43,202 nucleotides of DNA from the NCBI GenBank assembly GCA_902794035.1, contig CADBFN010000015.1, forward strand, positions 1 to 43,202, in the 5' to 3' direction. The stretch comes from an uncultured bacterium (GTDB lineage Bacteria; Cyanobacteriota; Vampirovibrionia; Gastranaerophilales; Gastranaerophilaceae). The translations under genes were made by a program, and so were the position numbers. Below the pieces are notes generated by a model that saw nothing but the letters and a program-made list of their open reading frames with translations, was not told the DNA's origin and did not search any database. Position 1 is the stretch's first letter. Each line of letters opens with the position of its first letter. Of the stretch, positions 1 through 7,274 are shown one piece after another.

Positions 1-1
1 A

Positions 2-1132
2 TATCAGTTTACGAAAAAGACAGACGGTTTTGATCCTGCAAACTTTTTAATATATTCAATGGCAGACGGTTCAATCGTTGGCTTTAATCCGAGTATGAAG
101 AATTGTTCATTGAGCGGAGAATTAACAAAATCAGTATTAACAGACTCAAACAAACTTGCAAACTGTATCGGATTTATAGATGTAAACGGTGTGAGCCTGC
201 CAAATAAAGAGGTAACATGTTCTGACGGAACAAGTGCATTAGAACCAAATAATCCATGTACATTGAAATCAAAGCCGTGGGGATTAGGGGATGTATTTCC
301 TGTAGTATTCCATAACGGCACGGTAGAACCCGCCACCAACGCCGCAAAAGCCTTTTTCTCCGGAGAAAGCTCAGGTGGGGAACAAATATCTAATAGTGGT
401 AGCTACAATCCTGCAACTATGATTTATAAACCGGATGTTTCCAGTTCCGGGGAGCCCATTTATAAAAATCAAAGTGGTGATTGGTTTTCAAGAGGAGACT
501 GGAATAAAAAAACAATTAATGGAGTAACTTATGTTAGACGTAATGGTTATTACTATCCAGTTGATGAATCTGGCAATGTTGATACATCAGTTGCTCTTTT
601 ATTGGCAGGAAATATGCAACATAATTATAAATACGATTCAAATATCGGTATGTATGTTGAAAAAGATGATAAAGGGGATATTTTGACATTTGGTGGTATG
701 GCTGGAAATAGATATATTTATGATTCTAATGATGGTATTTATAAATCTAGTTGGTGGAATGGTGTTGACACCTGGGATGAAAATGCATCTTCATTTATTG
801 ATTCTGATTTTAAAATGTATCATTCTGTTAATAATGGTGGAAATGGTATGGAACAGTATTTAAGATTATACACAAATTCTGGAACAGGGGGTGTTAATAC
901 TGATACCGAGAAAATGATATATGCAAAAATACCTGCAGGAGATGGTGCACCTGGTTATGTAAAATTGTATCAATCAGAAGCCAATAAGAATGTTTATGCT
1001 TCAAGTGATGGGGTTTATAGTTATAAAATATTGCCCAATAACGAATATGAAGTGTGTCGAGCTATAGGGTGTTATAATGTTAAATATAATGATAAAGATT
1101 ATTCCTTTGAGTGGAAGCAACTTGATCAATAA
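2..1132 (+). CDS. Prepilin-like protein, C-terminal part (5' end outside window)
   Basis: The reading frame is open from base 2, so the gene starts before the window; the ATG at 59 is internal. The first 125 or so visible residues resemble the globular part of the type IV prepilin-like (type II secretion pseudopilin) proteins seen elsewhere in this window: 'GFIDVNGVSLPN' matches the acidic D-x-N-G...P-N motif of the protein at 7690-8415. After 'NAAKAFF' comes a Ser/Gly linker and then about 230 residues rich in Tyr, Gly, Asp and Asn with no recognisable domain. The N-terminal methylation and cleavage site is not visible, so the pilin call rests on similarity to its neighbours and on the adjacent pilus assembly gene. 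The Tyr/Gly/Asn-rich C-terminal extension is unusual for a pseudopilin and could be an adhesive tip. Confidence 0.6.
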   Translation, partial: YQFTKKTDGFDPANFLIYSMADGSIVGFNPSMKNCSLSGELTKSVLTDSNKLANCIGFIDVNGVSLPNKEVTCSDGTSALEPNNPCTLKSKPWGLGDVFPVVFHNGTVEPATNAAKAFFSGESSGGEQISNSGSYNPATMIYKPDVSSSGEPIYKNQSGDWFSRGDWNKKTINGVTYVRRNGYYYPVDESGNVDTSVALLLAGNMQHNYKYDSNIGMYVEKDDKGDILTFGGMAGNRYIYDSNDGIYKSSWWNGVDTWDENASSFIDSDFKMYHSVNNGGNGMEQYLRLYTNSGTGGVNTDTEKMIYAKIPAGDGAPGYVKLYQSEANKNVYASSDGVYSYKILPNNEYEVCRAIGCYNVKYNDKDYSFEWKQLDQ

Positions 1133-1198
1133 AGCAAATAGGTTGAGTTTTAACCCGACAAAATTTTATAAAAAGACTTATTATTGACTTTTAACATG

Positions 1199-1241
1199 AA
1201 CCCGAGGGATCTTTATCCAACTAAATCCCCTCGGGCTTTTC
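1199..1241 (+). terminator. Intrinsic terminator after the prepilin-like gene
   Basis: CCCGAGGG (1201-1208) pairs with CCCTCGGG (1228-1235), followed by a T-rich run. It lies 66 bases after the stop codon. A second inverted repeat, CCATGCC (1251-1257) with GGCATGG (1272-1278), follows and may serve the convergent minus-strand gene. Confidence 0.75.
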
Positions 1242-1321
1242 TTTGAACAACCATGCCATTGCGCCCGTCAGGGCATGGCAATTCTATTTTTTCATTGTAA
1301 AAATCGTTATATTTTCGTTAT

Positions 1322-2365
1322 TTAAATATAATTAAACGGATTTGCAGGTCCCATAATTATATATCCGAAAATAAGTATAAATATAGCTGCTATTATAATT
1401 AAAACGGGTTCTAATGCCTGCAATGCAGAAGACAAAACAGTATCAAGGTGTTCATCCATGTCATTACTTATTTCTTTTAATATTTCATCTATATTTCCTG
1501 ACATTTCCCCAGCTTCGACATTAGATATTATTTGAGGTGTAAAAATACCAGAAGCCTCAAATGTTTTGGAAATCGATTGTTTTTCTAATATTGGTGAGCA
1601 TAACAGCAGTTCATTTTTTATATAATTGTTGCTGACTGATTTACTTGCCAGTAAATATGCACTTATTGCAGGTATGCCTGCACAATAAGCCATCGCAAAC
1701 AGTTTTAAAAATAGTGAAATATTGTAAGTTTTTACGACATTACCTATTACAGGTAATTTTATAATATATTCTTTTTGCCATACCGTTTTGAAAAATTTAA
1801 TAATTTGCGGCAGTAATATGAATAAAGCAATAATAATTATAAACCATCCGTGTGTTATACATTTATTTATAAACTTCAAAATTTTAAGTGCTAAAGGAAG
1901 GTTATCTGTCATTAATTCTGCCTGAGTAGTTACTTTAGGCACAATTAACAAAATAAGAATCATAGAAAATACAAACACTAAAAATAGCAATATTGCAGGA
2001 TAAATACCGGCTTTGATTATATTTCTTTTTGTTGTTCTTTGTTTTTTCAGGGTATTTAATATATCAAGCGTAATTTTAGGCAATTCTCCTGTTTCAGAGC
2101 CGGTTGCAAGCAAATTACAATATGCTCCGCCTATTGTGTTTTCAAATTTCAATATAGCAGTAGAAAAATTTTCCTTTCTGTCCAACAGTTGTAAAATAGA
2201 GGATGCAGTTTGTCTGACAGTGCGACTTTGCGAACTGTTTGCTATTTTTGTCAGGCAGGTAGTCATCGGAATAGATGATTTTATATATGAATAAAATTCC
2301 ATAAAGAAATTTATTTTTTCATCAAGTGACAGAGGTGGAATTTTTTTATAATTAAGTTGATTCAT
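1322..2365 (-). CDS. Type IV pilus / type II secretion inner-membrane platform protein (GspF/PilC family)
   Basis: This is a polytopic platform protein of the type IV pilus or type II secretion machine, where it couples the assembly ATPase to pilin insertion or extraction at the inner membrane. Two T2SSF domains are visible. The first holds 'LLATGSETGELPKI', the second 'NVEAGEMSGNIDEIL'. Each is followed by a hydrophobic stretch, and the last segment, starting 'ALEPVLIIIAAIFI', is the conserved C-terminal helix. I start at the ATG at 2365 ('MNQLNYKK', 347 residues). The frame stays open back to 2716, but that extension runs into the divergent gene and is not pilin-platform-like. At 347 residues it is shorter than typical PilC (about 400), mainly at the N-terminus. 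No strong Shine-Dalgarno is seen. No ATPase (GspE/PilB) gene lies beside it. Confidence 0.88.
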   Translation of the reverse strand: MNQLNYKKIPPLSLDEKINFFMEFYSYIKSSIPMTTCLTKIANSSQSRTVRQTASSILQLLDRKENFSTAILKFENTIGGAYCNLLATGSETGELPKITLDILNTLKKQRTTKRNIIKAGIYPAILLFLVFVFSMILILLIVPKVTTQAELMTDNLPLALKILKFINKCITHGWFIIIIALFILLPQIIKFFKTVWQKEYIIKLPVIGNVVKTYNISLFLKLFAMAYCAGIPAISAYLLASKSVSNNYIKNELLLCSPILEKQSISKTFEASGIFTPQIISNVEAGEMSGNIDEILKEISNDMDEHLDTVLSSALQALEPVLIIIAAIFILIFGYIIMGPANPFNYI

Positions 2366-2459
2366 GCGTGAATTATATATTATATTCTCCGAGTTTTCAA
2401 GTTTATTGCTCTTTGTGAACGAACAATTATAAATGATTATTTGTAAACAAATGTTAAAT

Positions 2460-2488
2460 TTGTATATACATTTTATCAATTTTATAAA
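2460..2488 (+). promoter_or_regulatory. Sigma-70-type promoter for the LysM repeat protein
   Basis: TTGTAT (2460-2465), a 17-base spacer, then TATAAA (2483-2488). It lies in the intergenic region shared with the divergent pilus gene. A Shine-Dalgarno-like AGGGG sits just before the ATG at 2542. Confidence 0.5.
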
Positions 2489-2541
2489 TAAAAAATACTT
2501 TATAAATACACAGGGGATAAAAGAGAAAAAGGGGAATAAAC

Positions 2542-4188
2542 ATGGTACACATTTCGCAGGCGTCTCAATCGTCTTCGGGTTGGCTTGGTGATGGCAAAAT
2601 TGTATATCGCGGAAAGCAAAAACCGAATACTCCATTTGCAGACAATCCGGCTTTGCAGAGGTTGCAGGCTTCGTACAAACAAGAACAAGCACAACGCAGA
2701 ACCGCACAAGCTGCAAAAACTGCCAAAACTGGACATGTTACAGTATATGATGCGTCTAAAAGGGCTTATGTTTCTGCGACTCCACAAGAAGCAAGTGTTA
2801 TCAGAGATGTAAACAAGGAAATACAGGCTCAACGCAGAGCTGCACAGACGGTAAAAACCACTGGCACAGGGCATGTTACAGTATATGATGCTTCTAAAAA
2901 GGCTTATGTATCTGCAACTCCACAAGAAGCAAGTGTTATCAGAGATGTAAATAAAGAAATACAGGCACAACGCAGAACCGCACAAGCTGCAAAAACTGCC
3001 AAAACTGGTAATGTTACAGTATATGATGCGTCTAAAAAAGCTTATGTTTCTGCGACTCCGCAAGAAGCAAAATTAATTAAGGCTTCAAATCATAAAATTA
3101 ATATAGGGCAACAACTTTCTCAAAGAACTCAACTTAGTCCATCTGTTCTTGATCATAATTTGGGATTCGACAGACCTGCAAAATCAGCTCAGGAATCTAT
3201 GGGTGTATTTATAAAACGTGATATTGAACAGGCATTATCTAAAAAGACACCTTTGTCACCAAGTGTTCTTGATCATAATTTGGGATTAGACCGATCTGCA
3301 AAATCAGCACAGGAATCTATGGGTGTATTTATAAAACGTGATATTGAACAAGCATTATCTAAAAAGACACCTTTATCACCATCTGTTCTTGATCGTAATC
3401 TTGGTTTGGATAAGGCTGCAAAATCTGCTAAAGAATCTGCTGCTGCATTTGTCGAACATGGTTTGACCGAAACAGAAAAAACAATTGGTGAAACAACCAA
3501 GAAAAAAGGCTTCTGGTCATCTCTAGGCAGCGGCATTAAAAATTTATTCACCAAAGCTAAGAACTTCTTTAAAACACCTAAAGGCAAATGGACATTAGTC
3601 GGGGCAGCTGTTATTGCTGCAGGTACAGCTCTGTGGGGATATGTATCAGACAGATTTTCAGACAAAAATAAACCGACACCTACAAACGGACCTTCAAAAG
3701 TATTTATGCCAAAATTGAATGAACCGGATGAAGATCAAAAGGCAGAAGAAACCGAAACAACTGATGAAACCGAAAGTAGAGAAGAAAAAACTGATACAGA
3801 AAAATCCGATAATGACACAACAGTTGTAGCTCCTGTACCGACTGAAGAATCAGATGAAGCAAAAGAAACTGAGCAAACAGATGAAAGCAAAAAATCTGAA
3901 GAAACTGACATCACTCCAAAAACTGAAACTTCTCCAAAACAAGAAACAACGGTAAATGACGGAATACATAAAGTTGTTAAGGGTGACAATCTTTGGAACA
4001 TTGCAAAACAGGATTTGATAAATAAAAATAAAGACAAATCTGATTATGTACCAACAAACAAAGAAATTTCCGACAGAACAGAGGAATTAATGAAATTAAA
4101 TAACAAAGAATATGAAAAACCTCTGCCTGAAGATAGCAGAAAAAGAGTGGTTATCATCGAACCTGATGAAGAAATTAAATTAAAATAA
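2542..4188 (+). CDS. Repeat protein with a membrane segment, acidic linker and C-terminal LysM-like domain
   Basis: I do not recognise this 548-residue protein as a whole. Residues 51-176 hold three tandem 46-residue repeats (each beginning 'QRRTAQ' or 'QRRAAQ' and containing 'VTVYDASK' and 'YVSATPQEA'). Residues from about 198 to 306 hold three 40-residue repeats (each beginning 'LSPSVLD'). One hydrophobic helix follows ('WTLVGAAVIAAGTALWGYV', about residues 351-369), then a long Glu/Thr/Asp-rich, probably disordered linker. The C-terminal 75 residues look like a LysM domain ('HKVVKGDNLWNIAKQDL'), which in known families binds peptidoglycan or chitin. There is no N-terminal signal peptide. 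The layout suggests a basic repeat region on one side of the membrane and a wall-binding domain on the other. Its own promoter and terminator make it monocistronic. Confidence 0.75.
   Translation: MVHISQASQSSSGWLGDGKIVYRGKQKPNTPFADNPALQRLQASYKQEQAQRRTAQAAKTAKTGHVTVYDASKRAYVSATPQEASVIRDVNKEIQAQRRAAQTVKTTGTGHVTVYDASKKAYVSATPQEASVIRDVNKEIQAQRRTAQAAKTAKTGNVTVYDASKKAYVSATPQEAKLIKASNHKINIGQQLSQRTQLSPSVLDHNLGFDRPAKSAQESMGVFIKRDIEQALSKKTPLSPSVLDHNLGLDRSAKSAQESMGVFIKRDIEQALSKKTPLSPSVLDRNLGLDKAAKSAKESAAAFVEHGLTETEKTIGETTKKKGFWSSLGSGIKNLFTKAKNFFKTPKGKWTLVGAAVIAAGTALWGYVSDRFSDKNKPTPTNGPSKVFMPKLNEPDEDQKAEETETTDETESREEKTDTEKSDNDTTVVAPVPTEESDEAKETEQTDESKKSEETDITPKTETSPKQETTVNDGIHKVVKGDNLWNIAKQDLINKNKDKSDYVPTNKEISDRTEELMKLNNKEYEKPLPEDSRKRVVIIEPDEEIKLK
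2692..3069 (+). repeat. Three tandem 138-bp coding repeats
   Basis: Copies begin at 2692, 2830 and 2968, each starting caacgcaga. Copies 1 and 3 are nearly identical over the first 45 bases, and copies 1 and 2 share a long 3' portion, which suggests exchange between copies. They encode the 46-residue repeats of the LysM protein. Confidence 0.9.
3133..3459 (+). repeat. Three tandem 120-bp coding repeats
   Basis: Units begin at 3133, 3253 and 3373 and encode 40-residue repeats containing 'LSPSVLDHNLG' and 'KSAQESMGVFIKRDIEQAL'. The first two units are almost identical and the third is diverged, which fits recent duplication of units 1 and 2. Confidence 0.9.
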
Positions 4189-4216
4189 TACAGAGTGAAG
4201 TTCGGATTATATATAA

Positions 4217-4250
4217 AAAACAGCCTTTCTTGAAAAAGAGAGGCTGTTTT
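4217..4250 (+). terminator. Intrinsic terminator after the LysM repeat protein
   Basis: aaaacagcctttct (4217-4230) pairs, with one mismatch or wobble, with agagaggctgtttt (4237-4250), closing a short loop and ending in a T run. It separates the LysM gene from the riboswitch-controlled operon. Confidence 0.8.
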
Positions 4251-4307
4251 ACCGTTTAGACCAATTAACGAATATTCTTAAAATTTGTAAAAAAACAAAA
4301 TAAATAC

Positions 4308-4334
4308 ATGACAAAAAATCTTAATTATTATACT
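4308..4334 (+). promoter_or_regulatory. Likely promoter of the riboswitch-controlled operon
   Basis: TATACT (4329-4334) is a good -10 box. ATGACA (4308-4313) is a -35 candidate at a short 15-base spacing. A start site near 4341 would put the riboswitch at the very 5' end of the transcript. Confidence 0.4.
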
Positions 4335-4343
4335 ATCAAGAAA

Positions 4344-4443
4344 CAAAGAGGAAATGAAGTGAATATCTTCAACTGCTGCCGCAGCCGTAATAGTCGGAAC
4401 ACTCAGGAATTTTAATTTTTCTACGTGCAGAATGGAAAAATTA
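4344..4443 (+). promoter_or_regulatory. Cobalamin riboswitch (short form, no P6 extension)
   Basis: The block matches the cobalamin aptamer core in order and spacing. GAG (4348-4350) and CUC (4402-4404) form P3. GAAG (4356-4359) and CUUC (4367-4370) form P4, with the 7-base loop UGAAUAU (family forms are UGCGAAU and UGAAAAU). P5 follows (CUG 4373-4375 with CAG 4382-4384) with loop CUGCCG. Next is CCGUAA and then AGUCGGAACACUC, the J6/3 consensus (compare AGUCGGAA-ACC in known members). The joining region is short, as in class II/env8-type aptamers. Downstream, taatttttc (4413-4421) and gaaaaatta (4435-4443) form a perfect 9-bp hairpin. Its loop contains GCAG, complementary to CUGC in the P5 loop: the expected L5-L13 kissing loop. 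Which cobalamin form it binds cannot be read from sequence. Confidence 0.8.
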
Positions 4444-4463
4444 TGTACAGTTCTTAGGATGTG

Positions 4464-4490
4464 TCCTCTTTGATTCAGAGAGGATTTTTT
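4464..4490 (+). promoter_or_regulatory. Riboswitch expression platform: hairpin overlapping the Shine-Dalgarno, followed by a T run
   Basis: tcctctttg (4464-4472) can pair with cagagagga (4476-4484), whose AGAGAGGA is the ribosome binding site of the gene at 4492. Six Ts follow directly, so the hairpin could act as a terminator, as an SD-hiding switch, or both. The same tcctctttg is perfectly complementary to caaagagga (4344-4352), the 5' strand that makes P3 of the aptamer. Without ligand that longer-range pairing could free the ribosome site; cobalamin binding would lock P3 and let the hairpin form. The predicted logic is OFF with cobalamin (inference). Confidence 0.65.
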
Positions 4491-4491
4491 A

Positions 4492-5178
4492 ATGCCAGTA
4501 GGAGCCGCACATATACATAACTCAAAAATAGGAACATGTCCGCATGGTATGCCTATGGGTGCTTGTCCTATATGCAGCGGAATGGCAGGCGGGAATTCTA
4601 CGACCAAAAGAGATACTCCAAGAAATGTTGGCGAAATGACTTACAATCAATGTGCAGCAATCGGAGCAATGTTAAAGGCACAAAAAGCTGCAAGACAAAG
4701 AGCCGAAGCAAATCAACAAAGTTTTATTCAGTCAATGGTACAATTTAACAAAAATCTTGAAAATGTTCATCAGAGAATTTTAGAATTTGCATCAAATATT
4801 TCGAGAACAATGCCTGCAATAATATCTGCACCTGCTAATTTTGTTCTTACTCAAATAGTTGCAAGAGTTATAAATATTATGGCAGGAATCCCGAATGTAA
4901 TGGCAAATTTTGCGCAAAAGTTTGTAGATATTGCAGACAAATTGGCGGCAGTTTACGGAGAACTGAAAGCATCAGTATCAAAATCATTATCAAATTTGAT
5001 GGGAAGTATAAAAAAGAAACTAAAATCAATTTTCTTTGTTTTTGGTACTGATGAAGCAGATGATGAAGAAAAGAAAATTGACGAAACACAAAAAGCATTT
5101 AATCTTAAAACATTTTTGCACAATCTTTCAAGAAAATTTAAACGTGACGAAGAAAGGATAGCAGAATATGAACATTAA
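4492..5178 (+). CDS. Unknown protein with N-terminal His/Cys motif, under a cobalamin riboswitch
   Basis: I cannot name the function of this 228-residue protein. The N-terminus carries H7, H9, C16, H18, C25 and C28 in 'CPHGMPMGACPIC', a compact potential metal-binding site (Zn, Fe, Co or similar), in a stretch rich in Gly, Met and Pro. Residues 50-110 are helical and Lys/Gln/Arg-rich. Residues about 110-170 form long amphipathic or weakly hydrophobic helices ('FVLTQIVARVINIMAGIPNVMANFA'-like, probably membrane-associated). The C-terminus is a charged helix. It overlaps the next gene by 11 bases, so the two are translationally coupled. The ribosome site AGAGAGGA is embedded in the riboswitch platform. 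By context it should be made when cobalamin is scarce, which hints at a role in corrinoid or metal acquisition, or in a process that replaces a B12-dependent one. This is inference only. Confidence 0.8.
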   Translation: MPVGAAHIHNSKIGTCPHGMPMGACPICSGMAGGNSTTKRDTPRNVGEMTYNQCAAIGAMLKAQKAARQRAEANQQSFIQSMVQFNKNLENVHQRILEFASNISRTMPAIISAPANFVLTQIVARVINIMAGIPNVMANFAQKFVDIADKLAAVYGELKASVSKSLSNLMGSIKKKLKSIFFVFGTDEADDEEKKIDETQKAFNLKTFLHNLSRKFKRDEERIAEYEH

Positions 5179-6685
5179 TCCTTTTGCAAATGAACAATTA
5201 ATTCAGCACAGAAATATGACTCAATCCCAAAAAAGAAATATAAATACGACAAAAGAAGGGGTTGTGGTAAATAGTTTTGTAAAAGATAATGAAGTATCAC
5301 TGTCAAATTTAAAAGATACGTTTGTGATTTCTGATGATATGCCAATGCCGTCAGAGTTATATAAAGATAATCAAATTATTGATAAAAAGTTATTACCTTT
5401 AAGCTCAATTGCTTTGGGTGTAATGGGCGCGATTGCAGGTTTAACAGGTTTTGTAAGATATAGCGCAAAAGCCTCAAAAAATCTTTCTAAAGAAAAATGG
5501 CTTCCTGCGGTTACAAGAAATGTTAATTTGAGTAAGGAAACTTCTCAGGTTATCTATCAGATGGTACAAAGTCCTAACAGTAAAACATTTATTGCCGGAG
5601 CCGGAGTTTTGACTCTCTCTGCAATGGCATTTATGGGTAAAACTTTTTTTGACGGCTTTAAAGATATTTGGGTAAAACGTAAAGAAGCAAATATTCAGAA
5701 AAATTTGCAGGAAAATTTGATTGCAGTAGAAACTCAATCCTTTTCTGGGAAAATGCAGATTATTCGTTCAATGCTTTCTAAATATACAAAAGAATTTGAA
5801 GGATTTTTAAATCCGCCGGAAGAAAAAACTGACACACCTTTTGGACGTAAGACTTTTGCTCAGTTCGCATTTAGTGCTAATGAGAATTTTGCCTCCTCAC
5901 AGGGGAAAATGCCGAAGGCAAAAGAAGAAAATAATTTTGGCAACATATTATTAGGGATTGGCACATTTGCAGGAATTGTCGGATTGGGATTTTTGTCGTT
6001 AAAGAACCTGACAAAAAGTAAAATGCACTTGCACGAAAGTCTTGAACAAACTAAAAAAGCCATAACAGAACTTGTAAAGACTTCAACAAAAGAAACAAAA
6101 AGCACAGATGAAGAAAATCTTGAACATATGTTTGTTGAAATTGAAAATTCCAAAGGGATAAAAGAATTTGTAAGAGAGCAAATCAGTAATTTGAGCTGGT
6201 CAAAAGAGGAAAAAGAAAATTTTGAGAAAAAAATAATTTCAAAAATTGAAACTTCGACCACAAAGGTTAATCCTAATATTGGTGGAGATGGAACCCCAAA
6301 ACCTGCATTTAATTCTTTTGTAGATGATTACAAAGCATTTTTCTATAATTGGCTGTTAGACACATCAAATCCGCAATTTGCTTTGTTGTTTGGCGGTATA
6401 ACAGGAATCACTGCAATCGGTTATGGCGGCAAGCTTGCGGGTGAAGCTCTTAAAGATGTACAGGTTAAAAAAATCAATGCACAAACCGAACTTGAATTGC
6501 AAAAACGCTTGGTATCAACAGAATTAAGAAACTTTAAAGCTAAAAAAGATTCAGCAATAACTCCGCTTGTAAAAGAATTTTACAAACAGGTCGATAGCGG
6601 AAAGCGTACAAAACAAGAATTAAAAACAATGGCAGAAAATATTTTGTTTGAAATCAAAAACGGCCCGCCATTTGTTTATTCATAA
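5168..6685 (+). CDS. Unknown multi-pass membrane protein, second gene of the cobalamin-regulated operon
   Basis: The protein has 505 residues and no family I recognise. Four hydrophobic segments stand out: around residues 76-95 ('SSIALGVMGAIAGLTGFV'), 138-155 ('AGAGVLTLSAMAFMG'), 260-280 ('GNILLGIGTFAGIVGLGFL') and 405-425 ('ALLFGGITGITAIGYGG'). Between and after them are long Lys/Glu-rich, probably coiled-coil stretches (290-350 and 430-490). The repeated plan of a small-residue-rich membrane segment followed by a charged helix suggests an internal duplication. The ATG at 5168 lies inside the end of the previous gene (ATGAACATTAA), so expression is coupled to the riboswitch-controlled first gene. 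Six bases separate its stop codon from the third gene. It is probably the membrane core of whatever complex this operon makes. Confidence 0.75.
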   Translation: MNINPFANEQLIQHRNMTQSQKRNINTTKEGVVVNSFVKDNEVSLSNLKDTFVISDDMPMPSELYKDNQIIDKKLLPLSSIALGVMGAIAGLTGFVRYSAKASKNLSKEKWLPAVTRNVNLSKETSQVIYQMVQSPNSKTFIAGAGVLTLSAMAFMGKTFFDGFKDIWVKRKEANIQKNLQENLIAVETQSFSGKMQIIRSMLSKYTKEFEGFLNPPEEKTDTPFGRKTFAQFAFSANENFASSQGKMPKAKEENNFGNILLGIGTFAGIVGLGFLSLKNLTKSKMHLHESLEQTKKAITELVKTSTKETKSTDEENLEHMFVEIENSKGIKEFVREQISNLSWSKEEKENFEKKIISKIETSTTKVNPNIGGDGTPKPAFNSFVDDYKAFFYNWLLDTSNPQFALLFGGITGITAIGYGGKLAGEALKDVQVKKINAQTELELQKRLVSTELRNFKAKKDSAITPLVKEFYKQVDSGKRTKQELKTMAENILFEIKNGPPFVYS

Positions 6686-6690
6686 AAATT

Positions 6691-7170
6691 ATGATTCAAT
6701 CTGTTACTCAATATAATATTAATCCATACCCGCGATATATTTGTGCTTCTGCTCAATTACCGACAAAAGACAGAAATTATTGTGTATTTGATAAAAACGA
6801 AGTAGATTATTTTGTAAAACAAAAAGAGAATGCCCTGCCGTATTTGACAGATATTTTGGAACATTCAAATAATGAAGCGCAGGTAACCGAAACTCTTTAT
6901 ATAATGGACAGAATGATTGATAACGGAACAAAGGGGATTGATAAACTTTATCCTGTTTTTTCAAGATTTAATGAAACTCAATCGCCAAATATTCAGACAT
7001 TTTTGGCAGGGATTTACCGTAAAATTCAGGTTCCGGATGCTTTCGGTCCGTTATGTAAAATGCTTATACAAAATTCAATGAAACCGTATAATCCCAATCA
7101 GACTTTTAATCCGAATGAAGAAATCGGCGGTGCTATTTTAAGTTACCTGTCCGACAGGTGGCGGGGGTAA
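6691..7170 (+). CDS. Unknown small protein, possibly helical-repeat, third gene of the operon
   Basis: The protein has 159 residues. It starts at the ATG 6 bases after the previous stop codon, so it belongs to the same transcript as the cobalamin-regulated genes. Residues about 35-150 look like pairs of short helices ('NALPYLTDILEHS', 'QVTETLYIMDRMIDNG', 'NIQTFLAGIYRKI', 'GGAILSYLSDRW') that recall HEAT-like repeats used as protein scaffolds. There is no signal peptide or membrane segment. It may be a cytosolic partner of the membrane protein at 5168-6685. The C-terminal half is Asn/Pro-rich. Confidence 0.7.
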   Translation: MIQSVTQYNINPYPRYICASAQLPTKDRNYCVFDKNEVDYFVKQKENALPYLTDILEHSNNEAQVTETLYIMDRMIDNGTKGIDKLYPVFSRFNETQSPNIQTFLAGIYRKIQVPDAFGPLCKMLIQNSMKPYNPNQTFNPNEEIGGAILSYLSDRWRG

Positions 7171-7215
7171 TGTATTTAAAAAAATGTAGTACTATATTCA
7201 AAGTATCTGATACTA

Positions 7216-7244
7216 TTGAATTAAATTTTTAAATATAGTAGAAT
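7216..7244 (+). promoter_or_regulatory. Promoter of atpC
   Basis: TTGAAT (7216-7221), 17-base spacer, TAGAAT (7239-7244), about 30 bases before the atpC start codon. It indicates that atpC is transcribed from its own promoter and not only from the upstream operon. Confidence 0.5.
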
Positions 7245-7274
7245 TATATTGCTATTGGTTTAACAGGAAGACAA

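Noticed and set aside
2366-2716. N-terminal extension of the GspF/PilC gene to 2716
   Set aside because: It runs through the promoter and into the coding region of the divergent LysM gene, and the extra residues do not resemble the family; the ATG at 2365 gives a family-like start.
2692-3459. CRISPR-like regular repeats
   Set aside because: Units are 138 and 120 bp, directly adjacent with no unique spacers, and in frame within a protein.
4359-4415. GTG-initiated 18-codon open frame with a Shine-Dalgarno-like GAGGA upstream, resembling a leader peptide (Cys-Cys near the start)
   Set aside because: Its bases coincide exactly with the conserved P4, P5 and J6/3 elements of the cobalamin aptamer, which explain the sequence better than a peptide does.
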